A DNA stretch of 64,000 nucleotides from Solilutibacter silvestris (GCF_002895945.1 NZ_NPZB01000001.1:325501-389500); one strand, 5' to 3'. Counted from the stretch's first letter, positions 8,246-17,112 are shown. A program made the numbers and translations. Notes: generated by a model from the letters alone, not told the origin.

Positions 8246-9494
8246 ACAGCGCGGACAGATCACGGCCACTGGCGAGTTCCATCGCCTGCTGCAGATCGCG
8301 GGTCTGCACTGACGCATTCATGTGCGCGCGGGTGTAGTCACGGATCGCCTGCCAAAATGCCTTCTCGCCCAATTCGCCGCGCAGGACGTGGAGGAAGTAC
8401 GCGCCCTTCTGGTACACCACTGCGCGATCGTCGCCACTCGGCTTGTTCCAATCCGGGAAAACCAATGGCTTGTCGGCGCCCTTCGCGCGCAAGGCATCGA
8501 TCCGTTCGCGCCAACCATTCACGGCTTCGACATAGGCGGCTTCGCCATCATGATGCTGCAGATACGCCGCCGTCATGAAGGTGGCCATGCCTTCGTTCAA
8601 CCAGAACTCGTTCCAATCGCGGCACGTCACCGCATTGCCCCACCACTGGTGCGCGGTTTCGTGCGCGATCAGGCCGACCGTGCGTTTGCCGTTCGCGGCA
8701 TCGTCGACATATGCGTCCGACAACAACGATAGGCCCGCCAGCTCCTGTCCAATGGTGTCGACAACGACGGCCTGCGAATAACGCCGATGCGGATAGGGAA
8801 CGCCTGCCTTCTCGGCAAAGAACGACAACACGTCGGCGGTTGCAGCAAACACGGTGCGCGCGCGTTGCGCATGCGCGGCATCTGCGAGCAGATCGAGTGC
8901 AACACCGTTTTCCGGCAACGCCGCGCGCTCGAGATCTCCGGCCACGAAACCGTAGACGTAGCTCGGCATCGGCGTGGTCAAGCGCCAGCGCCGCACATCA
9001 TGGTCACGATCGAGGTGGTGAATCAGCACCGCATCGCCGGTGCCCACGGCCCGCCAACTATTCGGCAGCACGACCGAGAGATCGAGTGTCGCGCGCTGCG
9101 ATGGCGCATCCACCGCCACCATCCACTGACTGGTCGAGAAGATCGTGTAGATCTCCCCCGCTTCCGGGTGGAATTCCAGCCCGAACTTCGGCATGCCGTG
9201 ATAGCGAATCTGCAATGACAGCCGCCGCTGCACCGGCTGTTCCACGCCGAGATCGACGATCAACCGCTTGTCTTCGCGCCGGAATTGCAGCGCGCGCCCA
9301 CGCAGGCGAATCTCGTCGACCTGCAAGGCGCCGGCATCGAACGCGATCTCGCGGCCGTTCGCCAGCAAATCCAGATCGATCCGCTCCTCGCCACGCACGC
9401 TGCGTGTCGCCAGCTCCGGTTGGAGCAGCAGTTGATAGTGACGGACGTCAAACGGGACCGATGCCGTTCCGACTGCCAGCGCAAACGCCAGCAT
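8214..9494 (-). CDS. M1 family (gluzincin) aminopeptidase-like protein with an altered GxMEN motif
   Basis: The protein (426 residues from the ATG at 9494) has a short signal peptide (MLAFALAVGTASV), an N-terminal beta-domain, and the zinc site HETAHQWW with the third ligand Glu in NEGMA 19 residues later. At the place where M1 aminopeptidases have GxMEN it reads GQELAGLSLLSD, so the glutamate that holds the substrate N-terminus appears missing or shifted. It is also much shorter than PepN and lacks a large C-terminal domain. Peptidase activity is likely, but strict aminopeptidase specificity is doubtful. It starts just after the thiolase gene stop. Confidence 0.8.
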   Translation of the reverse strand: MLAFALAVGTASVPFDVRHYQLLLQPELATRSVRGEERIDLDLLANGREIAFDAGALQVDEIRLRGRALQFRREDKRLIVDLGVEQPVQRRLSLQIRYHGMPKFGLEFHPEAGEIYTIFSTSQWMVAVDAPSQRATLDLSVVLPNSWRAVGTGDAVLIHHLDRDHDVRRWRLTTPMPSYVYGFVAGDLERAALPENGVALDLLADAAHAQRARTVFAATADVLSFFAEKAGVPYPHRRYSQAVVVDTIGQELAGLSLLSDAYVDDAANGKRTVGLIAHETAHQWWGNAVTCRDWNEFWLNEGMATFMTAAYLQHHDGEAAYVEAVNGWRERIDALRAKGADKPLVFPDWNKPSGDDRAVVYQKGAYFLHVLRGELGEKAFWQAIRDYTRAHMNASVQTRDLQQAMELASGRDLSALFNEWAYGARP

Positions 9495-9495
9495 C

Positions 9496-10773
9496 TCAGC
9501 GCTCCAGTATCGCCACCACGCCCATGCCACCCGCCGTGCAGATGCTGATCAGGCAACGGCCACCGCCGCGTTGTTCCAGCTCCTTCGCGGCAGTGGCGAC
9601 GATGCGTGCGCCAGTCGCCGCGAACGGATGACCCGCCGCCAATGACGAACCATTCGGATTGATCTTCGCTGGATCGATCGCGCCCAGCGCACCCGGCAGG
9701 CCGAGGCGATTGCGACAGTAGTCGTCGCTTTCCCACGCCTTCAGCGTGCACAACACCTGCGCCGCGAATGCCTCGTGGATCTCGTAGAAATCGAAATCCT
9801 GCAGCGTCAGGCCATTGCGCGCCAGCATCTGCGGCACCGCGATGGTCGGCGCCATCAGCAGGCCTTCGCCACCGACGAAATCGACCGCGGCAACCTGGGC
9901 ATCACGCAGATACGCCAGCGGTTGCAGGCCATGCGCGTGCGCCCATTCTTCGCTGGAAAGCAGGCAAGCGGACGCGCCATCGGTCAGCGGCGTCGAATTG
10001 CCGGCGGTCAGCGTGCCCTTGCCGGAGGCCTTGTCGAACGCCGGCTTCAGCGTCGCCAGTTTCTCCACCGTGCTGTCGGGACGCAGGATGTTGTCGCGCT
10101 TGACGCCACGGAATTCGACGACGAGATCATCGAAGAAACCGCGGTCATAGGCCGCCGCCAATTTGTGATGCGATGCGGCCGCCAGCTCATCCTGCGCCGC
10201 GCGCGGGATCTGCCATTCCTTGGCCATGTCTTCGCAATGCTGGCCCATGCTCTTGCCGGTGCGTGGTTCGGCCACGCCGGGGAAATCCGGCTTCAACCAG
10301 CGAAAGGAAAAGCCCTTGAACGCGCGCAGCTTGCCCATCGTGGTCTTGGCGGCCGCCGCTTTCAGCAACGCGCTGCGCAACGGCTTGCTGTAGACGATCG
10401 GCACATCGGAAGTGGTGTCGCTGCCGCCACCAATGCCGGACTCGATCTGCCCGACGGCGATCTTGTTGGCGATGGTAATGATCGAATCCAGCGACGTGCC
10501 GCAGGCACGCTGCAGGGTGATCCCTGGCGTCAACGGCGACAGGCCGGACGACAGCACCGCCTCGCGACCCAGGTTCCAGTCCGACGAATGCTTGATCACC
10601 GCACCCATCGCGACTTCGCCCAGCACTTCGCCCTGAAGGTGGAATTTCTCGACCACCGCGCCGAGCGCGCGGATCGACAGGTCGAGGTTGCCAACGCCGA
10701 CATAGGCGGTGTTCTGGCGGCAGAACGGGATGCGCGCGCCGCCGAGCACGGCGACCGGTTTGGCAAATGGCAT
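9496..10773 (-). CDS. Acetyl-CoA C-acyltransferase (FadI-like thiolase)
   Basis: This 425-residue thiolase has the acylated cysteine in LQRACGTSLDS, the NEAFA-equivalent YEIHEAFAAQ, the GHPFAATGAR loop and the second cysteine in SICTAGGMG. It should catalyse thiolytic cleavage of 3-ketoacyl-CoA in beta-oxidation or the reverse condensation. The internal insert with KPDFPGVAEPRTGKSMGQHCEDMAKEW is typical of FadI-like enzymes rather than short PhaA types. No fadJ-like gene is adjacent, so the pathway role is inferred from family alone. Confidence 0.88.
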   Translation of the reverse strand: MPFAKPVAVLGGARIPFCRQNTAYVGVGNLDLSIRALGAVVEKFHLQGEVLGEVAMGAVIKHSSDWNLGREAVLSSGLSPLTPGITLQRACGTSLDSIITIANKIAVGQIESGIGGGSDTTSDVPIVYSKPLRSALLKAAAAKTTMGKLRAFKGFSFRWLKPDFPGVAEPRTGKSMGQHCEDMAKEWQIPRAAQDELAAASHHKLAAAYDRGFFDDLVVEFRGVKRDNILRPDSTVEKLATLKPAFDKASGKGTLTAGNSTPLTDGASACLLSSEEWAHAHGLQPLAYLRDAQVAAVDFVGGEGLLMAPTIAVPQMLARNGLTLQDFDFYEIHEAFAAQVLCTLKAWESDDYCRNRLGLPGALGAIDPAKINPNGSSLAAGHPFAATGARIVATAAKELEQRGGGRCLISICTAGGMGVVAILER

Positions 10774-10868
10774 GGAGGACTCCTGGTCGGCGCCGGGCGC
10801 CTGCGATACTGGTGCAGTCTAGCCGCCCGCCCCGCGCGAGCAAACCCCACCGTATGGAGACACCAAAT

Positions 10869-11747
10869 ATGGGTGCGATGAGCGCGTCCGAATCGCACCT
10901 TCCCGGCGTGATCGCGCTGGAGCTGTCGCCCGAAGGCGCGCCCCCACGCGCCGCGATCGACACTGCCAGCGCCGCGCGGTTGCTCGAACATCTCGCCAAT
11001 GATCTCGCGCTACTGGCGCCGGGACTCGACAAGCTCGACCTCACCCTCGCCGGCGCCCATTTCGATGTCGCCGAAGCCCTGCGTCCAGGCTGGCCGTTGC
11101 ATCGTCGCCTCGACGAGCTGCGCGCACGCGCGCCCGGTCAATCGACGCGCAGCGATGCGCGACTGATCGCCTTCGGTGCCGATGCCAACGGCGACATTCC
11201 GCCGCCATTGCAAAGCGATCCGGCGCTGGCCGGCGCTTCGTTGCGCGTACTGCCATTTCTTGTCAGTGGCGATGAAGCAGCCATCGCCGCCATCGGCGAC
11301 GTCCTCGAAACCGAGTTGCTCGACCGCGGCATGGCCAGCGCGGCGACGGCGTTGCTGGCGCAGGAAGCGTTCGCGACGCGCATCGAACACATGCGCTATC
11401 TCACCGTGCACGATCTGCTGGCGATGACGTCGATGCAGTACGGCCACATGGGCCTTGACCCGTTGTGGCCGATTCTCGAAGCCGCATTGCTCGCACCCGG
11501 CGAGGACGTCATGCTCGATGCGCCACCGGAGCCGCTGCTGCGACTGCACGATGGCGAAGTTTCGATCACCCTGTTTTCGCCGCAGGAATGGGGGCGCCGA
11601 TACGCTGCAGGCGAACAAGACCACGATCGCCTGCAGCGGCACATGAGCCAATTCGAAGCACGCCAGCGTCAATTCGCCGCCGTGCTGGAAGCACATGGAA
11701 TTCCGGTCGTGTACGACTACCTGCCGGGCGCTGCGCTTGCTTCGTGA
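10869..11747 (+). CDS. Conserved hypothetical protein, 292 residues
   Basis: The ATG at 10869 is preceded by GGAGA at good spacing, so I prefer it over the upstream ATG at 10854. The protein is acidic and leucine/alanine-rich, with no signal peptide or membrane helix. It contains LAGAHFDVAEALRPGWPLHRRLDEL, a central LRVLPFLVSGDEAAIAAIGDVLETEL, and a C-terminal coiled-coil-like HDRLQRHMSQFEARQRQFAAVLEAHG. I recognise no named family. It is divergent from the thiolase and its stop abuts the stop of the converging lipoprotein gene. Confidence 0.65.
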   Translation: MGAMSASESHLPGVIALELSPEGAPPRAAIDTASAARLLEHLANDLALLAPGLDKLDLTLAGAHFDVAEALRPGWPLHRRLDELRARAPGQSTRSDARLIAFGADANGDIPPPLQSDPALAGASLRVLPFLVSGDEAAIAAIGDVLETELLDRGMASAATALLAQEAFATRIEHMRYLTVHDLLAMTSMQYGHMGLDPLWPILEAALLAPGEDVMLDAPPEPLLRLHDGEVSITLFSPQEWGRRYAAGEQDHDRLQRHMSQFEARQRQFAAVLEAHGIPVVYDYLPGAALAS

Positions 11748-11963
11748 TCACTTGGGCGGCGGTACCGGTGCCGGAGTTGGCGCCGATGTCGGTGCGGGAG
11801 CAGGCGCTGGTTCTGATGCAGGTGGAGGTGCAGGCGGCGTCATCGTGTCCGAACTTGGCGTTGGACTTGAGGTCGTGGAACTGTCCTTCGAACCCGTACT
11901 GGCGCAACCTCCCAACACTGCAACCAATGACAGGATTGCTGGAATCGCGATCGCTCGCATCAT
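11748..11963 (-). CDS. Small proline-rich lipoprotein
   Basis: These 71 residues have a signal peptide with lipobox VLGGC at about residue 20. A serine/threonine linker follows, then an Ala-Pro repeat tail (PPAPAPAPTSAPTPAPVPPPK). This is a lipid-anchored extended peptide with no folded domain visible. Upstream, on its own promoter side, lie two copies of a GAAACGTTTC palindrome spaced 22 bp apart. Function unknown. Confidence 0.55.
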   Translation of the reverse strand: MMRAIAIPAILSLVAVLGGCASTGSKDSSTTSSPTPSSDTMTPPAPPPASEPAPAPAPTSAPTPAPVPPPK

Positions 11964-12008
11964 TCACCTCTCGAACTGTTGATGGTGACGACAGTTTGCA
12001 TTCGCGCG

Positions 12009-12044
12009 TGAAACGTTTCATTTACACACGAGAAACGTTTCATT
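12009..12044 (-). promoter_or_regulatory. Tandem GAAACGTTTCATT operator-like repeats, 22 bp apart
   Basis: GAAACGTTTCATT occurs at 12010-12022 and again at 12032-12044. Each contains the palindrome GAAACGTTTC (TGAAACGTTTCA in the first copy), and the centres are 22 bp apart, about two helical turns. They lie 46 to 81 bases upstream of the lipoprotein start at 11963 and beyond the 3' end of sodC. A CG-centred palindrome of this size fits a LacI-family or similar dimeric regulator, but no candidate regulator gene is adjacent. Confidence 0.5.
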
Positions 12045-12109
12045 AAGCGCCATTCATCACGCAGTGCGATTGCGCGAAATGACAATGCATTCGCTTTCCG
12101 CGCATCTGT

Positions 12110-12637
12110 CTACTGCTTGATCACGCCGCAAGCAATGCGCTTCCCGGCGTTGCCTGCCGGCTGCGAGGTGTAATCGTCGGGATCGGCGTGCACCACCAGC
12201 GCGCGATTCATCACGTCGTTGGGCTGGCCGCTGCCGAGACTCACTCCGGCGAAATACGCATCCACCATGGCATTGCCGTTGGCATCGGCGTGCAGGTTCA
12301 TCTGATCGCCAAGATGATGCGGTGAAGCGCCGACCTTGCCATGCGGTTGCGTGGTCGGATTGAAATGGCCGCCGGCACTGGTGGCATCGCTGGCGCTGCA
12401 ATCGCCCTTCTCGTGGATATGGAAGCCGTGATCGCTATTCGGCGCGAGGCCGCTGATCGTTCCGCTGACATGAACGCCATCACCCATGGGGCGCAGTTGC
12501 AACGTGCCGCCGACCTGGCTGCCGGAACGCGCTTGCAACATCGCGTGCGCGGTGTTGGCGTCGGACTTCGACATGCCGCCGCTCGCACACGCGGTCAACG
12601 CAATGGCGATGAGGGAAACAACCGGAATTCGAATCAT
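12110..12637 (-). CDS. sodC: Cu,Zn superoxide dismutase, lipoprotein form
   Basis: The ATG at 12637 follows GGGAGA and gives 175 residues with a lipoprotein signal (IALTAC). The Cu,Zn-SOD signatures are present: HGFHIHEKGDC (copper histidines and first disulfide cysteine), GGHFNP, HHLGD, and RALVVHADPDDY, ending RIACGV (second cysteine). It should dismutate superoxide in the periplasm or at the outer membrane. An upstream in-frame ATG at 12694 would mask the signal peptide and is rejected. Confidence 0.93.
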   Translation of the reverse strand: MIRIPVVSLIAIALTACASGGMSKSDANTAHAMLQARSGSQVGGTLQLRPMGDGVHVSGTISGLAPNSDHGFHIHEKGDCSASDATSAGGHFNPTTQPHGKVGASPHHLGDQMNLHADANGNAMVDAYFAGVSLGSGQPNDVMNRALVVHADPDDYTSQPAGNAGKRIACGVIKQ

Positions 12638-12704
12638 GACGATCTCCCGATGGTTGGAACTTGCAAGCATGCGCCTTCGTGCATGGCGCTGCATGCAGGG
12701 CCAT

Positions 12705-14111
12705 TCATTTGGGCGAATGGCGCCTGCGCGACGATCCCAACTTGCGTGTCACCGTGTTGCGGCCGAGACCGAGCAGATCGGCGGCCTGTCCGCGATGACC
12801 TTCGGTGGCATCAAGCGCGGCCTGTAGCAATACCGCATCGAAACGCGCCCGGGCTTGTGCGTGGAGATCGTTCACGTCCTCGCTCGCGAGCTGCGTTTTC
12901 GCCCATGTCGCGAGCGCGTTCTCCCACCCGTCGGCGGAAACATGCGTGCGCGCCGCCGCCAATTGCAGGTCGTCGACGCCGATTCGCGCATCCGGCGCCA
13001 TCGCCGCCAGCCGCCAGCACAGGTTTTCCAGTTCGCGAACATTGCCGGGCCAGTCGTGCGCCTGCAATTTCTGCAGCGCCGCGCGGGTGAACTGCTTGGT
13101 GGCGATCCCCAAGCGCTGCGCTGCGCGTTGCAGGAAACCTTCGGCCAGCCGCGGAATGTCGTCGCGACGTTCGCGCAACGGAGGGATCGCCAGGCGCACC
13201 ACGTCGAGACGATGCAACAGGTCGGCGCGGAATTTTCCCTGCGTCACCAGTTGTTCCAGCGGCTGGTGGGTCGCGGCGATGATGCGCACATCAACGCGAA
13301 TCAACTCGCGGCCACCGACGCGAAAGAATTCGCCTTCGGCGAGCACGCGCAGCAGGCGCGTCTGCAACGACGCTGGCATGTCGCCGATTTCATCGAGGAA
13401 CAACGTGCCGCCATCGGCCTGTTCGAAGCGGCCGACATGGCGCCGCGCCGCGCCGGTGAAGGCGCCGACTTCATGACCGAACAATTCGGATTCCAGCAAT
13501 TCGGCGGGAATCGCCGCGGTATTGAGCGCCACGAACGGACGCGCGGCACGCGGCGATTCCAGGTGGATGGCGCGCGCCACCAGTTCCTTGCCGGTGCCGG
13601 TTTCGCCGGTGATCAATACGCTCAGCGGCGCCTGCGCGACCCGGCCGATGTTGCGGAACAGCGCCTGCATCGCCGCGGTGTCGCCGATCAATAACGGTGC
13701 TTCCTGCGTCGCGATCGCGACTTCGACATCAACGTCAGCCGGCTTTTCCAGCACGCGCGCCGCCAGTGCAACGGCATCATCGAGATCGAACGGTTTCGAC
13801 AGGAATTCGTAGGCGCCACCACGGAACGCACCCGCGGTCGAGGCGACATCGGTGTATGCCGACATCACCACCACCGGCAATTCCGGATGCGCGCGCTTGA
13901 TGCGTTCCAGCAACTTCAGGCCATCGTCGCCCGGCATGCGCACGTCGGTGAACAGCAATGCGGGGGGAGGTGCCGCTGCGTTCAACGCTGCCCACGCCGA
14001 TGCGGCATCGGCGAAATCGCGGACCGCGTGGCCGGCCTCGCGCAAGGCGGTGACCAGCACGAAACGCACCGATGCGTCGTCATCCACCACCCACAATTCA
14101 GGCTGCATCAT
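12705..14111 (-). CDS. ntrC: Nitrogen regulation response regulator NtrC (sigma-54 activator)
   Basis: The 468-residue protein has a receiver domain with phosphoacceptor D56 (LLFTDVRMPG) and acidic pocket D10-D12. An AAA+ domain follows with Walker A GETGTGKE, the sigma-54-contacting GAFTGA loop and Walker B GTLFLDEIGD, then a C-terminal Fis-type helix-turn-helix (GHRGQAADLLGLGRNTVTRKL). It activates sigma-54 promoters when phosphorylated under nitrogen limitation. Its start overlaps the end of ntrB by 14 bases. A matching target promoter sits upstream of glnA at 20313-20427. Confidence 0.95.
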   Translation of the reverse strand: MMQPELWVVDDDASVRFVLVTALREAGHAVRDFADAASAWAALNAAAPPPALLFTDVRMPGDDGLKLLERIKRAHPELPVVVMSAYTDVASTAGAFRGGAYEFLSKPFDLDDAVALAARVLEKPADVDVEVAIATQEAPLLIGDTAAMQALFRNIGRVAQAPLSVLITGETGTGKELVARAIHLESPRAARPFVALNTAAIPAELLESELFGHEVGAFTGAARRHVGRFEQADGGTLFLDEIGDMPASLQTRLLRVLAEGEFFRVGGRELIRVDVRIIAATHQPLEQLVTQGKFRADLLHRLDVVRLAIPPLRERRDDIPRLAEGFLQRAAQRLGIATKQFTRAALQKLQAHDWPGNVRELENLCWRLAAMAPDARIGVDDLQLAAARTHVSADGWENALATWAKTQLASEDVNDLHAQARARFDAVLLQAALDATEGHRGQAADLLGLGRNTVTRKLGSSRRRHSPK

Positions 14112-15141
14112 CCGTCTCCTCCTGCACCGGCAGCATCAGGGTGAACACGGTGTGCCCCGGCCGCGAGCGATAACTCACGGTGCCGCGATGTTCGCGTGCA
14201 ACCTGTTGCGCCAACGCGAGGCCAAGCCCACTGCCATCGGCGCGACCGCTGACCAGCGGCAGGAACACTTGTTCCGCAAGCTCCGGCGGCACGCCCGGGC
14301 CGTCATCGACGATATCGAAACGCAAGGCCAGCGCCACCTGTTCGGCACCGATGCGCGCGCCGTGTTCCGCGCGCGTACGCAGGGTGATGTTGTTGGCGCC
14401 GGCCTCGATCGCGTTGCGTACCAGGTTCCACGCCGCCTGGCTGAGGCGATCTTCGTCGCCGAGCAATTCGGGCAGGCTGGGATCGTAGTCGCGACCGATG
14501 CGTACCGCCCAACCGGCATCGCTTTCGGCCAGCCGCAACACGCGTTCGAGCACCGCGTGCACGTTCACCGCTGCGTGCGGTTGTTGCGGTCGCGGCGACA
14601 TCAAGCGTTCCAGCAATGCGGTGAGGCGTTCGACTTCCGACTGGATGATCTGGCTGAGTTCCTGCGTGCCGGCATCGCCACGGCGGGCGATCAACTGCGC
14701 CGCGCCCTTGATCCCCGCCAGCGGATTGCGCAATTCGTGCGCGAGTCCTTTCAGTGCCGCCGCAACCGCCGCCGGCAGGGCATCGCCATCGCGCTGCGCG
14801 AATTCGTCGACCGGATGCACTTCCAGCAACCAGCCGCCAGCGAGCGGCGACAACCACAGGTCGGCGAAACGCGGCTCACCAACACCGGGCACCTGCATCG
14901 GCACACGGCGGAGGCGACGCGGTGCGCCCTCCTCCCCCTCCTCGTTCAATGCCGAGGACAACACATCACCACCCGCTTCCAGCGACACCAGCGGCAAGCC
15001 GAGCGGACGGCGCGCGCCCACCCCCAGCCAGCGCGCGAACGCGGGATTGCAACCGGCAATGCGCCCGCCGCCATCGGTCCAGGCCAGGGGCGTGGTCAGC
15101 AGGGTAGAGCTTGGCTCGGTTGTGGGCGCGGATTCGTTCAT
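14098..15141 (-). CDS. ntrB: Nitrogen regulation sensor kinase/phosphatase NtrB
   Basis: The 347 residues comprise an N-terminal PAS-like domain (about 15-125) and the NtrB-type HisKA motif GLAHELRNPLAGIKGAAQL with His135. The ATPase domain has N (AWNLVRNAIEAG), G1 (IVDDGPGVP) and G2 (GSGLGLALAQ) boxes. No transmembrane segment is present, so it is cytosolic and probably responds to a PII protein. Promoter: an NtrC-like palindrome lies directly before the start codon (15142-15169), suggesting autoregulation. Confidence 0.94.
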   Translation of the reverse strand: MNESAPTTEPSSTLLTTPLAWTDGGGRIAGCNPAFARWLGVGARRPLGLPLVSLEAGGDVLSSALNEEGEEGAPRRLRRVPMQVPGVGEPRFADLWLSPLAGGWLLEVHPVDEFAQRDGDALPAAVAAALKGLAHELRNPLAGIKGAAQLIARRGDAGTQELSQIIQSEVERLTALLERLMSPRPQQPHAAVNVHAVLERVLRLAESDAGWAVRIGRDYDPSLPELLGDEDRLSQAAWNLVRNAIEAGANNITLRTRAEHGARIGAEQVALALRFDIVDDGPGVPPELAEQVFLPLVSGRADGSGLGLALAQQVAREHRGTVSYRSRPGHTVFTLMLPVQEETDDAA

Positions 15142-15169
15142 TGCACCGAGTGTGCATCATTTTGGTGCA
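15142..15169 (-). promoter_or_regulatory. NtrC-like sites abutting the ntrB start codon
   Basis: TGCATCATTTTGGTGCA (15153-15169) differs by one base from the enterobacterial NtrC consensus TGCACC-N4-TGGTGCA. It overlaps TGCAC-CGAGT-GTGCA (15142-15156). The pair lies 1 to 28 bases upstream of the ntrB ATG, where bound NtrC would block a promoter or ribosome access, as in the known autorepression of glnL in enteric bacteria. Confidence 0.65.
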
Positions 15170-15247
15170 AACGACGCGTCACCCCGCCCGAATTCGACCG
15201 CAAGACCCGCGACGCGCGACACTTGCTGCGGAAGCAGACTGCGCACC

Positions 15248-16345
15248 ATGGACATGACCCCAGCGATGCACCGAGACGCCCTTGCCGCCGCCACGCTGCG
15301 CGATCCGCGCTGGCTCGACGTGCAAGCCCACAACGCCAGCGCCGACGGCCGCTTCTGGTTCGGTGTCGCCACCACCGGCGTATTCTGCCGCCCGGGTTGC
15401 GGTGCACGCACGCCGCGCCCGGAGAACGTGCGCTTCTTCACCAGCATCGACGCGGCAAAGTCGGCGGGATTCCGCGCCTGCAAGCGTTGCCGGCCGGAAG
15501 GATTATCGGACGCCCAAGCCAACCGCGTGCTGGTCGAAGCCGCCTGCCAGCGCATCGACGCCGCCGAACGCGAACCGACGCTGGCCGAACTCTCCGCCGA
15601 CGCCGACATGAGCCCATTCCATTTCCAGCGCATGTTCAAGGCGGTGCTCGGCATCAGTCCGAAACAGTACGCGACAACGCGCCGTCAGCAGCGGGTTCGT
15701 GATGGATTGAACGGCGGCCGCGACGTCACCACCGCGCTGCACGATGCCGGCTTCGGTTCGGCCTCGCGCTTCCACGCCGAAGCGAAGTCGCAGCTGGGAA
15801 TGACCGCGCAGCGTTATCGCGATGGCGGCGTCGGCGAACGCATCCGCTACGCGCTCGGCGACAGCTCGCTCGGCCGCGTCCTGATTGCCGAAACCGACCG
15901 CGGCCTGTGCACCATCCTGTTTGGTGATGACGACGATGAGCTGGTCGCCGATCTCCACGCGCGCTTCGCCCGCGCCGAATGCATTTCCGACGATGCCGCA
16001 CTGGCCACGCATCTCGCCGATGTGATCGCGCTGGTGGACGATCCCGCGCACGCGGTCGATCTTCCGCTCGACATCCGTGGCACCGCGTTCCAGCAGAAAG
16101 TGTGGGCGGAATTGCGGCGTATTCCCGCCGGTGAAACCGTCAGTTATTCCGAACTGGCGACGCGCGTCGGCGTGCCCGATGCGGCACGCGCGATCGCCGG
16201 TGCCTGCGCCGCGAATCCGCTGGCGGTGGCGATTCCATGCCATCGCGTGGTGCGCGCCGATGGTGCGTTGTCGGGCTATCGCTGGGGCGTGCAGCGCAAG
16301 GAAATACTGTTGCAGCGCGAAGGCGCGCGATCGCCGCGCGACTGA
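15248..16345 (+). CDS. ada: Bifunctional DNA-methylation repair protein and transcription factor Ada
   Basis: From the ATG at 15248 the protein has 365 residues in three parts. The N-terminal zinc domain has Cys47, Cys51, Cys78 and Cys81 (VFCRPGC, ACKRC); the first is the methylphosphotriester acceptor. An AraC-type DNA-binding domain follows (LAELSADADMSPFHFQRMFKAVLG). The C-terminal O6-methylguanine methyltransferase has PCHRV with acceptor Cys331. It repairs alkylated DNA and, once methylated, activates the adaptive response. In-frame codons upstream overlap ntrB antisense and are rejected. Confidence 0.94.
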   Translation: MDMTPAMHRDALAAATLRDPRWLDVQAHNASADGRFWFGVATTGVFCRPGCGARTPRPENVRFFTSIDAAKSAGFRACKRCRPEGLSDAQANRVLVEAACQRIDAAEREPTLAELSADADMSPFHFQRMFKAVLGISPKQYATTRRQQRVRDGLNGGRDVTTALHDAGFGSASRFHAEAKSQLGMTAQRYRDGGVGERIRYALGDSSLGRVLIAETDRGLCTILFGDDDDELVADLHARFARAECISDDAALATHLADVIALVDDPAHAVDLPLDIRGTAFQQKVWAELRRIPAGETVSYSELATRVGVPDAARAIAGACAANPLAVAIPCHRVVRADGALSGYRWGVQRKEILLQREGARSPRD

Positions 16346-16346
16346 A

Positions 16347-17105
16347 TCAACCGCCCGACTTGCTCAACGCATAGAGGATGCGCAGGTCTTCCGGCTGGAA
16401 CTCCGGCGCGAGGTCCTTGCCGTCGTCACGACCGCGGTAATGCATGCGGAACGCGCGCAATGCCGCGGCCTTGTCGCGGATGTCGTAGCCGACCAGGCGC
16501 ATCGCGATCCAGCCATCGAAGCCGGCCGGTGGATCGACCAGTTCGCCTTGCGGCCACTGCCCGTAACCGGCATCGGCGAGGCGTTTCCACGGGAACTGCG
16601 GGCCGGGATCGGTCTTGCGGGTCGGCGCCAGGTCCTGATGGCCGATCACATGCGACTTCGGGATGTGCAGGCGCGTGGTGAGATCGCCCAGCAGCTTCAA
16701 CAGCGAATCGATCTGCGCATCGGTGAACGGCTCGCTGCCGTTGTTGTCGATCTCGATGCCGATCGAGGCATCGTTGAGGTCGGTGACGCCAGCCCACTGG
16801 CCGGAGCCCGCCTGCCATGCACGCAGTTGATCGGGGACCAGCTGGTAGATGCGGCCGTCCTTGCCCAACAGGTAGTGCGCGCTGACCGGATGCGCGGCAT
16901 GCGGATCGCTCAGCGTGTCGAGGCTTTCCTTGACCGATCCCTGCTCGGTGTAATGCACCACGATGTACTGAGCGTTGCGCTGGTTGTAGTTGGGTGATTT
17001 CACGAACGTCGCCAGCGGATTGCGCGCCGGCTGCGTCACGCAGGCGGTCAACGCGAGTGCAAGCGAGGCGATCAGGAGTGCCGGGGCTTTTGATATCTGG
17101 CGCAT
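16347..17105 (-). CDS. N-acetylmuramoyl-L-alanine amidase, AmiD-like lipoprotein
   Basis: The 252-residue form from 17105 has a lipoprotein signal (LALALTAC) and an Amidase_2 domain. Zinc ligands are visible in IVVHYTEQGS and in the C-terminal VIGHQDLAPTRKTDPGPQFPW; SIGIEIDNNG lies between. The order and length match AmiD rather than cytosolic AmpD. It should cleave the MurNAc-L-Ala bond of anhydromuropeptides at the outer membrane. The gene follows the GNAT gene by seven bases and may be the last member of the glnA transcript. Confidence 0.87.
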   Translation of the reverse strand: MRQISKAPALLIASLALALTACVTQPARNPLATFVKSPNYNQRNAQYIVVHYTEQGSVKESLDTLSDPHAAHPVSAHYLLGKDGRIYQLVPDQLRAWQAGSGQWAGVTDLNDASIGIEIDNNGSEPFTDAQIDSLLKLLGDLTTRLHIPKSHVIGHQDLAPTRKTDPGPQFPWKRLADAGYGQWPQGELVDPPAGFDGWIAMRLVGYDIRDKAAALRAFRMHYRGRDDGKDLAPEFQPEDLRILYALSKSGG

Positions 17106-17112
17106 GACCGAA

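Noticed and set aside
9775-10881. A 368-codon plus-strand open frame inside the thiolase gene
   Set aside because: Antisense of a clearly recognisable thiolase; the composition is shadow-like and no ribosome-binding site was seen.
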